From UMGS1279 sp045577695 (GTDB lineage Bacteria > Bacillota > Clostridia > Oscillospirales > Acutalibacteraceae), in assembly GCA_045577695.1 (NCBI GenBank), contig JAZNIW010000002.1, forward strand, positions 1 to 64,000: a DNA stretch of 64,000 bases. Reading direction: 5' to 3'. The notes beneath the pieces are model-generated. The model was not told the DNA's origin. It worked only from the letters and a program-made list of their open reading frames with translations, and did no database searches. The stretch's first letter is position 1; each line of letters opens with the position of its first letter. Shown here piece by piece: positions 23,451 to 32,250 of the stretch. The position numbers and the translations under genes were made by a program.

Positions 23451-23873
23451 TTACTCTTTGTCGCCGCAATCTTCGTTTTCGCAATCGCAACAATCACAAT
23501 CGCAATCGAAATCAAACTCCAGATTGGTGCCACAATTCGGGCAAGCAATTTCGCCTTCGGCCAACATATCTTCATCCAAATACACAACATCATGACAAGC
23601 GGGGCACTCAACTTCGTACACTTCGTCGTCGTAATCCTCTTCTTCGTCTTCCTCGTCGTAAATGAAGTCTTCCAGATTGGAAAGGTCTTCGTCCACTGCA
23701 TCGATCTGTTCGCAGAGTTCGGCGCAACCGTCTTCCAAATCCTCTACCGTTAAGGCAACATCTTCCAACAGGTCAATGATGGCCTTGAGCACCTTGCTGT
23801 TTTTATCATTTTCATCCAAGGACAACCCTTCGGCCAACCCTTTGATATAGGCAACTTTTTCACAAATGGTCAT
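23451..23873 (-). CDS. CD1247 N-terminal-type zinc-ribbon protein with acidic Cys-rich tail
   Basis: A 140-residue protein. The first 70 residues (MTICEKVAYIKGLAEGLSLD, then long acidic helices) match the CD1247 N-terminal family found in clostridia. A Glu/Asp-rich linker leads to a zinc ribbon (CPACHDVVYLDE, CPNCGTNLEF). The tail alternates Asp and Cys (FDCDCDCCDCENEDCGDKE), which would bind additional metal. No function is known. ATG 23873 has GGAG eight bases upstream. It follows efp and ends at a terminator. Confidence 0.8.
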   Translation of the reverse strand: MTICEKVAYIKGLAEGLSLDENDKNSKVLKAIIDLLEDVALTVEDLEDGCAELCEQIDAVDEDLSNLEDFIYDEEDEEEDYDDEVYEVECPACHDVVYLDEDMLAEGEIACPNCGTNLEFDFDCDCDCCDCENEDCGDKE

Positions 23874-23932
23874 AATGAGCACTCCTTTTTAATGGAACAT
23901 ATTTTGTTGTCTTTTGTTTTTGGATACGCAGT

Positions 23933-24490
23933 TTAGGCGCGTTCCATATACTCACCGGTACGGGTGTCAATGCGAATCATATCGCCTTCGTTGATGAAAA
24001 GCGGTACGCGAATTTCAGCACCGGTTTCCAATGTAGCCGGTTTGGTAGCATTGGTTGCAGTATCCCCTTTAAAGCCGGGGTCGGTTTGGGTTATCTGCAA
24101 TTCCACAAAGGTAGGCGGTTCAATACCGAATACATTGCCCTTGTAGGAAAGAATTTTACAAACCATATTCTCTTTTACAAATTTAAAATTGTCGCCCAAA
24201 TCGGAAGCGTTTACGGGAATCAGTTCGTAACTTTCGGGGTCCATAAAATAATACAAATCCCCATCGTTATAAGAATATTCCATCTCTTTGCGCTCCACAT
24301 AAGCGGTCGGATATTTATCGTTCGGGTTGAAGGTTTTTTCAATCACCGAACCTGCGATAACATTGCGAATTTTAGCACGAACAAAGGCGGCGCCTTTTCC
24401 CGGCTTAACGTGTTGGAATTCAATGATTTGATAAACATTGCCCTCCATTTCAAATGTAACGCCATTTCTAAAATCGCCGGCACTTACCAT
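23933..24490 (-). CDS. efp: elongation factor P
   Basis: A 185-residue three-domain EF-P that relieves ribosome stalling at proline runs. VSAGDFRNGVTFEMEGNVYQI opens it. HVKPGKGAAFVRAK carries Lys32 in the loop that reaches the peptidyl-transferase centre. The C-terminal domain ends IRIDTRTGEYMERA, as expected. GGAGG sits 7 bases before the ATG. It lies 127 bases after pepP, in an arrangement (aroQ-pepP-efp) common in Firmicutes. Confidence 0.97.
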   Translation of the reverse strand: MVSAGDFRNGVTFEMEGNVYQIIEFQHVKPGKGAAFVRAKIRNVIAGSVIEKTFNPNDKYPTAYVERKEMEYSYNDGDLYYFMDPESYELIPVNASDLGDNFKFVKENMVCKILSYKGNVFGIEPPTFVELQITQTDPGFKGDTATNATKPATLETGAEIRVPLFINEGDMIRIDTRTGEYMERA

Positions 24491-24544
24491 ACGTTTTTAC
24501 CTCCAAAAATTGTTTCTCAAAACCATACTCTTATATTTACAAAA

Positions 24545-24617
24545 GCAGGTCGCCGGAATCGAACCGAAACCGCCGCCATTTTCTTGTTTTGGCGTGGGCA
24601 CATAGAACATATCCAGC
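24545..24617 (-). other. tRNA-like degenerate sequence between pepP and efp
   Basis: On the minus strand this 73-nt stretch ends with a T-arm-like GGTTCGATTCC and a 7-base segment GACCTGC. The 5' end GCTGGAT pairs at 4 of 7 positions with it, and a central CGCCA/TGGCG stem stands where an anticodon arm would be, but with an 11-base loop. No valid D-arm is visible. It may be an eroded tRNA or a chance match. Confidence 0.2.
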
Positions 24618-25679
24618 TTATAAAATTATAAGACTTTTTACAGCTTTTGTCAAGTTATTGCAACCATTTTTTGTAACAACTACCATATCTTCTATACGAA
24701 CCCCAAAGCGTTGGGGTAAATAGATGCCGGGCTCGATTGTAATGACTTGGCCGGTTTGCAAAGGAGAAGTGTTGCGACAGGAAAGATTGGGTGTTTCGTG
24801 GATTTCCAACCCCACCCCGTGACCGGTGCTGTGACAAAATTCCTTACCGTATCCCGCTTGTTCTATCACATCGCGGGCGGCTTTGTCCACGGCGGCCGCC
24901 GTAATCCCCTCTGCTACGGCTTCGAGTGCGGCCTGATTGGCCGCAAGCACGGTATCATACACCCGTTGTTGCAGGGGGCTAACTTTACCGATTGCAATGG
25001 TACGTGTCATATCGCTATGATATCCATCGAACACCGCGCCAAAATCCATCGTAATAAAATCGCCTTTTTTCACCTTGCGGTCGGTTGGTTCTCCATGCGG
25101 CAGAGAGGAATTCTCTCCCGCTACGGCAATCGTGTTAAAAGAGGGCTCACTGCTGCCAAGCCTCTTCATACGGTATTCCAGTTCGGCTGCAATCTCTCGC
25201 TCACTGACGCCCACGGTAATCCATCCCAGCACCTCATCCAACGCCCGTTCAGCGATGCGTTGTGCTTGTTGAATAGCGGCAATTTCACCCTCGTTTTTGG
25301 ATTGCCGAAGGTTTCTTAAGCACTCGGATAATGCAGCTGACGGCAAAATCTCTACCCCAAATAAATCCGAAAAGCGGCTAACCTGTTCCACGGTATTTTC
25401 TACCTCTACCAACAGGCGTTTTACCCGATTTGACAGTATCTCTTTTCCATCGGCCGCAAGATCTTGAAAAAGGCGCACCTCGATTTCGGGCAAGACCGAT
25501 TTCTCAGCCGCCTCTGCATAGCGACCATCCACCAATAAAACTGTTTTTTCTTGGGTGACAAACAGATAGCCAAGTGAAGAAGAAAAGCCGCTGATATACT
25601 TCCGAGAAATGGGTTGATACAGCAACACCGCCGTATCGTCGGCCGTCAAAGCGGTGATGGTTTTCAGCCTATCTTTCAT
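24618..25679 (-). CDS. pepP: Xaa-Pro aminopeptidase (M24 family)
   Basis: A 353-residue creatinase/aminopeptidase-fold enzyme that removes an N-terminal residue preceding proline. Metal ligands are visible: FITMDFGAVFDGYHSDMTRT (two Asp), STGHGVGLEIHE (His), TIEPGIYLP (Glu) and GVRIEDMVVVT (Glu). The N-terminal creatinase-like domain covers about 130 residues. It starts 3 bases after aroQ. The co-location with efp is frequent in Firmicutes; both deal with proline-containing proteins. Confidence 0.94.
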   Translation of the reverse strand: MKDRLKTITALTADDTAVLLYQPISRKYISGFSSSLGYLFVTQEKTVLLVDGRYAEAAEKSVLPEIEVRLFQDLAADGKEILSNRVKRLLVEVENTVEQVSRFSDLFGVEILPSAALSECLRNLRQSKNEGEIAAIQQAQRIAERALDEVLGWITVGVSEREIAAELEYRMKRLGSSEPSFNTIAVAGENSSLPHGEPTDRKVKKGDFITMDFGAVFDGYHSDMTRTIAIGKVSPLQQRVYDTVLAANQAALEAVAEGITAAAVDKAARDVIEQAGYGKEFCHSTGHGVGLEIHETPNLSCRNTSPLQTGQVITIEPGIYLPQRFGVRIEDMVVVTKNGCNNLTKAVKSLIIL

Positions 25680-25682
25680 AAG

Positions 25683-26114
25683 CTATTTCCCGCTGCAAAG
25701 TGCCTCAACCGCCAGGCGATAACTCTGGGCGCCGAAACCGGCAATCACCCCTTGGCAAACAGCCGAAATCACCGAATGATGACGAAATTCTTCGCGGGCA
25801 TGCACATTCGACAGATGCACTTCAACCACCGGCTTATGAACGGCCGCGATGGCATCTCGCAAGGCATAACTATAGTGAGTATAGGCGCCGGCATTTAAAA
25901 TACACCCGTCAAAATCCTCCAAAAGCAAACGGTGAATGGCACAAACCAATTCCCCTTCTTGGTTGGATTGAAAAAACTCACAGGTTGCACCGTATTTTCG
26001 TGCGGTCTCTGCCACAAAAGCATTGACATCCTCTAACGTTTGCGTTCCGTAAATCGCAGGCTCACGCAAACCCAACAAATTCAAGTTTGGCCCATTGACA
26101 ACAAGAATTTTCAT
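25683..26114 (-). CDS. aroQ: 3-dehydroquinate dehydratase, type II
   Basis: Third step of the shikimate pathway. 143 residues, with the family motifs VVNGPNLNLLGLREPAIYG (catalytic Tyr in the flexible loop), FFQSNQEGELV, LNAGAYTHYSYALRDAI and EVHLSNVHAREEFRHHS. The ATG at 26114 is preferred to an in-frame GTG at 26123 because AAGGAG precedes it with better spacing. It is part of the closely spaced chain with the nfo-like and pepP genes. Confidence 0.95.
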   Translation of the reverse strand: MKILVVNGPNLNLLGLREPAIYGTQTLEDVNAFVAETARKYGATCEFFQSNQEGELVCAIHRLLLEDFDGCILNAGAYTHYSYALRDAIAAVHKPVVEVHLSNVHAREEFRHHSVISAVCQGVIAGFGAQSYRLAVEALCSGK

Positions 26115-26138
26115 ATCAAACACACTCCTTTTGAAACA

Positions 26139-26993
26139 TTAAGAGAAAAACTGTTCATAACAGTCTCGCATTGTTTTGGCATCTTCCGCCTGTGTGCCGG
26201 CCGATTCGCAAATAAAGGTGGGCGCTAAATTACGCTTGTAAATTTCTTCCATCAATGGCTCAAAGTTAGGGCCAAAGACGGTATCCGAAAAGGTCAAATG
26301 TCTTTTCTCCCCACCGGTGGTATATTCGATTTTAGAAAAATGAGAATGAAACTCCTTTTGGCGACTTTCCCCCAAACGATGGCCAATGGCATCCAAAATA
26401 GCCCCATAGGCTTCTTGAGAATTGACCTGCCCTAAGGTTCGGGCGTTTAGGTGCCCAAAATCGATACAAGGTAACAACCGCTCATCCAACGAGCAAAGGG
26501 CCAGCACTTCCTCCAACGTGCCGAGTTGATTCATTTTTCCCATCGTTTCGGGGCAAATGCGGATATGGGATAATCCGGCTTCATCCAAAGCAGCCAGCGC
26601 TTTTTTCATCGTGTCTATCGCTAAGTACAGTGCCTCTTCCCGCGTGATTTTACCGCAAGAGCCGGTATGCACGACAATACGGTTGCCCCCCATCGCGTTA
26701 ACGGCGTTGGCGCTCTCTAAAATATAGCGAATGGAGTTTTGTCGCTTTTCCGGTTCAACCGAGGACATCGAAATATAATAAGGCGCATGCAACGAAAGAA
26801 CAATATCCTTCTCCCGCGCCCGCCGACCGAGTTCCTCTGCCTTTTCCTGCCCAATATTCACGCCTCGTCCACACTGATATTCAAAAGCGTTTAGCCCCAT
26901 TTTTTCTAAATATTCCGGCACTTGTAAGGAAGTTTTATATCCCATCCGAATAAAGCTTTCGGAATTGCCGGCCGGCCCGAACTTGGCAAACAT
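26139..26993 (-). CDS. AP endonuclease IV-like TIM-barrel protein
   Basis: A 284-residue TIM-barrel protein of the endonuclease IV / sugar isomerase superfamily. Metal-binding segments are in order: LSLHAPYYISM, RIVVHTGSCGK, ICPETMGK, CIDFGHLNAR, FHSHFSKIEY and FICESAGTQAED. The LHAPYY and H-x-H pattern fits deoxyribonuclease IV family 2 proteins more than xylose isomerase-like ones, so an abasic-site endonuclease is likely. AAGGAG precedes the ATG. Confidence 0.85.
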   Translation of the reverse strand: MFAKFGPAGNSESFIRMGYKTSLQVPEYLEKMGLNAFEYQCGRGVNIGQEKAEELGRRAREKDIVLSLHAPYYISMSSVEPEKRQNSIRYILESANAVNAMGGNRIVVHTGSCGKITREEALYLAIDTMKKALAALDEAGLSHIRICPETMGKMNQLGTLEEVLALCSLDERLLPCIDFGHLNARTLGQVNSQEAYGAILDAIGHRLGESRQKEFHSHFSKIEYTTGGEKRHLTFSDTVFGPNFEPLMEEIYKRNLAPTFICESAGTQAEDAKTMRDCYEQFFS

Positions 26994-27012
26994 AACGGTC
27001 TTCTCCTTCCTA

Positions 27013-27510
27013 TTAAAAATTACATTTCATTCCATAACGGCGTAACAGAAGCCGTTCGAACGAACGTTTGATGCGAAAGCCGATAGAAGTTTCCAATTCG
27101 GCGGGGCAAACCAAAATGGTTTTGCAAAACGCCAAATGCCCCCCTAACATATCGGTGAAGAGTTGGTCCCCCACGATGGCGGTGTTTTTGACCTTTCCCC
27201 CCACCCGTTGAATGGCGCGAAAATAGCCAAAGGGCAAGGGTTTGAGGCCCGGCGCAATAAATGGCAACCCCAATTTTGCGGCAATACCCCGCATTCGATT
27301 TGGTTTGGAATTAGAAAGAATAACCAAATGTATACCGGCCCTTTTCATATCTTCCAACCAAGCGGGCACCTGTTCCAGAATGACCTCTCCTTTTCGCACA
27401 CAAAGGGTGTTGTCAACATCCAAAATCAAGGTGTCAACCTGCATTTCTTGCAACTGCGCAACCGTAAGTTCGGTGATGCGATTGATTTGTAATTGGGGTT
27501 TTATCAACAT
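27013..27510 (-). CDS. yqeG: YqeG-family HAD phosphatase
   Basis: A 165-residue HAD IIIA-type protein. LILDVDNTL has the nucleophile Asp and the second catalytic Asp; LVILSNSKPNR gives motif II; KPLPFGYFRAI has the motif III Lys; VGDQLFTDMLGG is motif IV. YqeG proteins are conserved in Firmicutes, usually near ribosome-assembly genes (yqeH, rsfS), and the physiological substrate is not settled. It follows rpsU across a terminator-like stem. Confidence 0.93.
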   Translation of the reverse strand: MLIKPQLQINRITELTVAQLQEMQVDTLILDVDNTLCVRKGEVILEQVPAWLEDMKRAGIHLVILSNSKPNRMRGIAAKLGLPFIAPGLKPLPFGYFRAIQRVGGKVKNTAIVGDQLFTDMLGGHLAFCKTILVCPAELETSIGFRIKRSFERLLLRRYGMKCNF

Positions 27511-27534
27511 TTAAAAACCTTCTTTTTAAAAAAT

Positions 27535-27563
27535 AAAACGGCTGGATATACCAAGCCGTTTTA
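27535..27563 (-). terminator. hairpin after rpsU
   Basis: AAAACGGCTTGG / CCAGCCGTTTT-like arms on the minus strand are followed by ATTTTTT. It may end most rpsU transcripts while allowing read-through to yqeG. Confidence 0.75.
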
Positions 27564-27577
27564 AATGCCTAGATGAA

Positions 27578-27754
27578 TTAGCGGAATTTACGCTTACGTG
27601 CGGCTTCCGATTTCTTTTTACGCTTTACCGAGGGTTTCTCGTAATGCTCTCTCTTGCGCACTTCTTGAATGACGCCATCCTTCTGCGTCTGTCTTTTAAA
27701 GCGACGGAGCGCATTATCGAGCGATTCATTCTCTTTGATTTTAACCTGACTCAT
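27578..27754 (-). CDS. rpsU: 30S ribosomal protein S21
   Basis: A 58-residue basic protein beginning MSQVKIKENESLDNALRRFK and ending KSEAARKRKFR. The SLDNALRRFKRQ and RKREHYEKPSVKRKKK stretches are the standard S21 signatures. It has a GGGAGG ribosome binding site ahead of the ATG at 27754. It has a strong promoter of its own and a hairpin behind it. Confidence 0.96.
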   Translation of the reverse strand: MSQVKIKENESLDNALRRFKRQTQKDGVIQEVRKREHYEKPSVKRKKKSEAARKRKFR

Positions 27755-27808
27755 CTATATTCCCTCCCTTTGCAAAAAATGCAGGGGTAATTAATACCTT
27801 AGAAATGC

Positions 27809-27838
27809 ATTATACTACATTTTCCCTTATTTTGTCAA
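27809..27838 (-). promoter_or_regulatory. rpsU promoter
   Basis: Perfect TTGACA (complement of 27833-27838), an 18-bp spacer and perfect TATAAT (complement of 27809-27814), directly past the leuS stop. Confidence 0.9.
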
Positions 27839-27841
27839 GCA

Positions 27842-30247
27842 CTATTTTGCAACGATGTTGACTAATTTCCCAACAACGTAAATTTCTTTGAGGATTTTCT
27901 TGCCGGCCAGTTCGGCTGCAACCTTTTCCTCGGCCTTCGCAGCGGCCAACACATCCGCTTGCTCGGCATCGGCTGAAATCATCATTTTCGCCTTGATTTT
28001 ACCGCAAATTTGCACCGCAATTTCCACTTCGTTTTGCTTGCATTTAGTTTCTTCGTAGGTCGGCCACTGTGCGGCATTCAAAACACCTTCAAAGCCGGAC
28101 ATTTCCCAAAGCTCCTCGGTAATGTGCGGAGCAAAGGGATTGAGCAACAATAAGTAGGTGCGCCATTCATCGCGGGTCAAAGAACCCTTGGCCGTAATAT
28201 CGTTAAGCAGCGCCATCAATGCAGCAATGGCTGTGTTCATTTTTAAGGATTCAATATCCTCGCCAACCTTTTTGATGGTGCGATGGAAGGCAGATTCTAA
28301 CGCAACCGAATAACCACTTTGTTCGGTGACCACATCGGCCAAATTCCAAACGCGCTCTAAAAAGCGTTTGCATCCCTTGATGGAAGTCGAACTCCACGGA
28401 GCGGCCTTTTCAAAATCGCCGATAAACATTTCGTACAACCGCATAGTGTCAGCGCCGTACTCCCGCACGATATCGTCGGGGTTGACCACATTACCGCGCG
28501 ATTTAGACATTTTTTCACCATTCTCGCCCAAAATCATACCGTGGCTGGTCCGTTTTTGATAAGGCTCGGCCGTGGGCACTAAGCCTTGGTCGTACAAGAA
28601 TTTATGCCAAAAACGGCTGTAAAGCAAGTGAAGAGTGGTGTGCTCCATACCACCATTGTACCAATCGACCGGCATCCAGTATTTCAAGGCTTCTTCGGCG
28701 GCAAAGGCGGAATCGTTTTTGGGGTCGATATACCGCAGGAAATACCACGAAGAACCGGCCCATTGCGGCATAGTATCGGTTTCGCGCCGAGCTGCACCGC
28801 CGCAGTGCGGACATCCGGTATTGACCCAATCGGTCATCTTGGCCAACGGAGATTCGCCATTTTCGGTCGGTTCATAGGAATCGACATTTGGCAATAACAA
28901 GGGTAGTTCGCTTTCGGGAAGCGGAACATACCCGCATTTTTCGCAATAGACAATCGGTATGGGTTCGCCCCAATAGCGTTGGCGGGAGAACACCCAATCG
29001 CGCAATTTGTAGTTTACTTTGCTGTGCCCGATGTTTTTCTCACTTAAATAAGCGGTGATTTTTTCTTTGGCCTCTTCTACGCTGAGTCCGTCTAAAAAGC
29101 CGGAGTTAACCATCACACCGGTGTTGCAATCCACAAAGGGCTCTTTTTCAATATCACCACCGGCCACCACTTCAACAATCGGCAAATCAAACTGTTTGGC
29201 GAATTCGTAGTCGCGGGTATCGTGGGCAGGCACCGCCATAATGGCACCGGTTCCGTAAGAAACCAATACATAATCCGAAATAAAAATCGGGATTTCTTTG
29301 CCGTTAACAGGGTTGATGGCTTTGACGCCGTCCAAACAAACGCCGGTTTTCTCTTTGGCTACCTCGGTGCGTTCAAAATCCGACTTACGGGCTGCCATTT
29401 CACGATAGGCCGTAATCTCATCGAAATTGGAAAGTTTTTCTTTCCACGCATCGACCATCGGATGTTCGGGAGCAATGACCATATAGGTTGCACCAAACAA
29501 GGTATCCGGGCGGGTGGAATAAACCGTTAACACATCGCCGGTAGTCGTTTGAAAATCAATCTCCGCACCGGTTGAGCGGCCAATCCAGTTGCGCTGTTGG
29601 GTTTTGACACGTTCCACAAAATCCACCGTATCCAGTCCGTCCAACAGTTTTTCGGCGTAGTCGGTAATTTTCAGCATCCATTGGCTTTTAACGCGGCGAA
29701 CTACCTCGCTGCCGCAACGCTCGCAAACGCCGCCAACCACTTCTTCGTTGGCCAGTACGCATTTGCAAGAGGTACACCAGTTAACCGCCATTTCTTTTTT
29801 ATAGGCCAACCCTTGTTCGAACAATTTTAAGAAAATCCATTGGGTCCACTTATAATAAGAAGGGTCGGTGGTATCAATCTCGCGATTCCAATCAAAGGAA
29901 AAGCCGAGGGATTTGAGTTGCTTTTTAAAGTTAGCAATATTCTCTTTGGTAACCACTTCGGGATGAATGTGGTTTTTGATGGCATAGTTTTCAGTCGGCA
30001 AACCAAAGGCATCAAACCCCATCGGATAAAGTACATTATAACCCGCCAAACGTTTTTTGCGCGACACAATGTCCAAGGCTGTGTAAGAGCGCGGATGTCC
30101 CACGTGCAATCCCTGCCCCGAAGGGTAGGGGAATTCCACCAAAGCATAAAACTTTGGCAACGAATAATCTTCTTTCGCGGCAAAAGCATTCGTTTCTTCC
30201 CAAATTTTTTGCCATTTTTTCTCGACTGCTGTAAAATCGTATTTCAT
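27842..30247 (-). CDS. leuS: leucyl-tRNA synthetase
   Basis: Charges tRNA-Leu. The 801 residues carry the class I signatures: PSGQGLHVGHPRSY (HIGH region) near residue 45, GEKMSKSRGNVV (KMSKS) near 570, and the CP1 editing domain between (TVYSTRPDTLFGATYMV stretch, with PAHDTRDYEFA). ATG 30247 has AAAGGA upstream. It lies at the end of the long minus-strand run, 47 bases after rsfS. No T-box leader is visible. Confidence 0.97.
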   Translation of the reverse strand: MKYDFTAVEKKWQKIWEETNAFAAKEDYSLPKFYALVEFPYPSGQGLHVGHPRSYTALDIVSRKKRLAGYNVLYPMGFDAFGLPTENYAIKNHIHPEVVTKENIANFKKQLKSLGFSFDWNREIDTTDPSYYKWTQWIFLKLFEQGLAYKKEMAVNWCTSCKCVLANEEVVGGVCERCGSEVVRRVKSQWMLKITDYAEKLLDGLDTVDFVERVKTQQRNWIGRSTGAEIDFQTTTGDVLTVYSTRPDTLFGATYMVIAPEHPMVDAWKEKLSNFDEITAYREMAARKSDFERTEVAKEKTGVCLDGVKAINPVNGKEIPIFISDYVLVSYGTGAIMAVPAHDTRDYEFAKQFDLPIVEVVAGGDIEKEPFVDCNTGVMVNSGFLDGLSVEEAKEKITAYLSEKNIGHSKVNYKLRDWVFSRQRYWGEPIPIVYCEKCGYVPLPESELPLLLPNVDSYEPTENGESPLAKMTDWVNTGCPHCGGAARRETDTMPQWAGSSWYFLRYIDPKNDSAFAAEEALKYWMPVDWYNGGMEHTTLHLLYSRFWHKFLYDQGLVPTAEPYQKRTSHGMILGENGEKMSKSRGNVVNPDDIVREYGADTMRLYEMFIGDFEKAAPWSSTSIKGCKRFLERVWNLADVVTEQSGYSVALESAFHRTIKKVGEDIESLKMNTAIAALMALLNDITAKGSLTRDEWRTYLLLLNPFAPHITEELWEMSGFEGVLNAAQWPTYEETKCKQNEVEIAVQICGKIKAKMMISADAEQADVLAAAKAEEKVAAELAGKKILKEIYVVGKLVNIVAK

Positions 30248-30294
30248 AGGTGTTCCGTCCTTTAACAAAATCTTGCTTACATCCGAAATCGCGA

Positions 30295-30651
30295 TTAATC
30301 GGCACGGATAGAATCGCTAATATCCAGTTCTTTGGCATCTTGCCAGGTATGGGACAAGCCGTAAAACTCACGGGTTTTTGGGTCCATCACGTGAATGACC
30401 ATCGTCCCGTAATCCAACAAAATCCAACCGGTCGAACGCCCCTCAATGTGGTGCGGTTCCACCCCTAGGTTGGAAAGTGCCTCCTCCACCGCTTCGGAAA
30501 GTGCGCGCACGTGGGTAGAAGAAGTTGCGGTTGCCAAAATGAAATAATCGGCAAAGACAGTAAGTTCGGTTACCTCTAAAGCCTTTAAATCCATTGCTTT
30601 TTTATCATCTAACGCCTTGACGGCGATTTTTACCATTTCCGTTCCGGTCAA
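30295..30651 (-). CDS. rsfS: ribosomal silencing factor RsfS
   Basis: A 118-residue Iojap/RsfS protein that binds L14 and blocks joining of the ribosomal subunits when growth slows. AVKALDDKKAMDLKALEV, FADYFILATATSSTHVRALSEAVEEAL and GRSTGWILLDYGTMVIHVMDPKTREFYGL are the family blocks. The start is probably TTG 30651, with GAGGAA 7 bases upstream; ATG 30636 is an alternative with a poorer RBS. It follows the nadD-yqeK gene, as in most Firmicutes. Confidence 0.94.
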   Translation of the reverse strand: MTGTEMVKIAVKALDDKKAMDLKALEVTELTVFADYFILATATSSTHVRALSEAVEEALSNLGVEPHHIEGRSTGWILLDYGTMVIHVMDPKTREFYGLSHTWQDAKELDISDSIRAD

Positions 30652-30671
30652 AAAAATTCCTCTTTTCTTTT

Positions 30672-31883
30672 TTACAATGATTCTGTTTGGCCCACGTATT
30701 GCGCATAGGCCTCCAGGGTGTCGGGATGAATGGCGCACCCTTTTTGTTTCAAATCCATTACGGTGAAAATTAGGGCCTCCTGCATCGCAACCTCCAGCCC
30801 CTCATCTACGGCACGACGCATCTCCTCCACTCCGTCATAATCGCGATCGAACGAAGTGTAGTCAGCCAAATACAAAATGGTTTCAAGCAAAGTCATATCG
30901 GCCTTGGCGGTGGTGTGAAAAGAAACAGCCGATAGAATTTCCTCATCCTTAATCTGTAAGACCTGTTGCAAATAGGCAGTCCCTACCTTGGCATGCCAAA
31001 GTTTTGGTACCTGTTGCTCGGTCGTGTCTAATATTATACCAAACTGTTTCATATATTGCAACTGTTCTTCACGGGTATTATCCTTGCAAACATCGTGCAA
31101 TAATCCGGCCAAAAATGCCGATTCCAACGGGGCGCCGTAGCGATCGGCCAAGCGAAGCGCCTCGGTGGCAACACAAAGCGAATGGTAAAATCTTCGTTCG
31201 GTCAATCGTTTTTTCAAATGGTCCACATAGTTACGGTGCCGTTCCAAAAAATTTTTTTCTTGCTGTTTCCATTTTTCCATTGCCTTTTCCCCTTTGTATA
31301 GACCATTTGAAGCAATATATTCTATGACCGAAGGCTCTAACCATTGGTCGGCCGAAATTCCCTGTTCCAAAGCCTGCCGTACCGCACTGGAAGAAATGGG
31401 CGGCGGTTGCTCTGTGAGAATGGTAACACATCCGCCAAGGTTTCGCAATGCGACCGCAGCCTGTTCCATCTGATCTTGGGAAATTCCATCCCGTCGGTAA
31501 GCGAATAAATCGGCCTTTTGCAAAATATCGGTATAACGAAACCAGGTGTGAAACTGTACCAAACTATCGGCACCGATAATCAGCGTCGGGTGGAAAATCC
31601 CGCATTTCTCCAATTCTTCTAACGTCTCAATGGTATAGCTCTTTTCACGGCGAGTTACCTCAACATTTGAAACCGAAACGGTCGAAAGGTTAGCAAAGGC
31701 CAAACGGCACATAGCCAAGCGATCCTCGGGAGAGGCGAATTTACCTTGCTTATGGGGCGGAAGAAAAGAAGGTATTACAAGTATTTGATTCCACTTCTTT
31801 TGCGAAACGGCCCATTCCACCATCGCGCGATGGCCGAGATGAGGCGGATTAAACGTACCGCCGAAAATTGCTGTTTGCCCCAC
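30672..31883 (-). CDS. NadD-YqeK fusion: nicotinate-nucleotide adenylyltransferase / HD hydrolase
   Basis: A 403-residue fusion of two genes that usually adjoin in Firmicutes. Residues 1-195 are NadD: GGTFNPPHLGH (8-18), ILVIPSFLPPHK, LIIGADSLVQFHTW and ISSSAVRQ. It forms deamido-NAD from nicotinate mononucleotide and ATP. Residues about 215-400 are YqeK: His234, then HD at 263-264 in LLHDVCKD, VSFHTTAKADMTLLETILYLADYT; YqeK-type proteins hydrolyse Ap4A. The start is GTG at 31883. No internal RBS was seen at the junction. Confidence 0.92.
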   Translation of the reverse strand: MGQTAIFGGTFNPPHLGHRAMVEWAVSQKKWNQILVIPSFLPPHKQGKFASPEDRLAMCRLAFANLSTVSVSNVEVTRREKSYTIETLEELEKCGIFHPTLIIGADSLVQFHTWFRYTDILQKADLFAYRRDGISQDQMEQAAVALRNLGGCVTILTEQPPPISSSAVRQALEQGISADQWLEPSVIEYIASNGLYKGEKAMEKWKQQEKNFLERHRNYVDHLKKRLTERRFYHSLCVATEALRLADRYGAPLESAFLAGLLHDVCKDNTREEQLQYMKQFGIILDTTEQQVPKLWHAKVGTAYLQQVLQIKDEEILSAVSFHTTAKADMTLLETILYLADYTSFDRDYDGVEEMRRAVDEGLEVAMQEALIFTVMDLKQKGCAIHPDTLEAYAQYVGQTESL

Positions 31884-31910
31884 CGTGCCACCCCCTAAAA
31901 AATTGCAATC

Positions 31911-32213
31911 TTATCGTTTTTTGGTTTTTAAAAAGATTTTTTGGTTTTCTTTACTTTTGCGGTAAAGCACAAACTTACGACCGATAACCTGCACCACATC
32001 CGCACCGGTGGCATCGGCAATTTGGTCTGCCGCCTCACGCGAAGTCTGCGGTGCCGTTTCCAACACCGAACATTTAATAAGTTCACGCTTTTCCAAGGTT
32101 TCGTCCACCTGACGAATCAGTTGGTCGTTAACCCCACCCTTACCAATTTGAAAAATCGCTTCGTAGGAATTGGCCATAGAGCGCAATTGGGCACGTTGTT
32201 TACTGTTCAACAT
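31911..32213 (-). CDS. yhbY: YhbY-family RNA-binding protein
   Basis: A 100-residue CRM-domain protein: LNSKQRAQLRSMANSYEAIFQIGKGGV, LIRQVDETLEKRELIKC and VVQVIGRKFVLYRKSKE are the standard blocks. It binds pre-50S ribosomal RNA; its exact role in assembly is not settled. ATG 32213 has AAAGGAA 10 bases upstream; longer frames overlap rdgB. Genes for YqeG-, YhbY-, YqeK- and RsfS-type proteins often lie together. Confidence 0.92.
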   Translation of the reverse strand: MLNSKQRAQLRSMANSYEAIFQIGKGGVNDQLIRQVDETLEKRELIKCSVLETAPQTSREAADQIADATGADVVQVIGRKFVLYRKSKENQKIFLKTKKR

Positions 32214-32250
32214 GGAATATAATTCCTTTCTTTTACAATTCTTTTCGTGT

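Noticed and set aside
24257..24631. plus-strand ORF over efp
   Set aside because: Antisense shadow of a conserved gene.
27842..30300. T-box leader for leuS, or for serS at 59815-59852
   Set aside because: The upstream spaces are under 50 bases and contain no specifier or T-box sequence.
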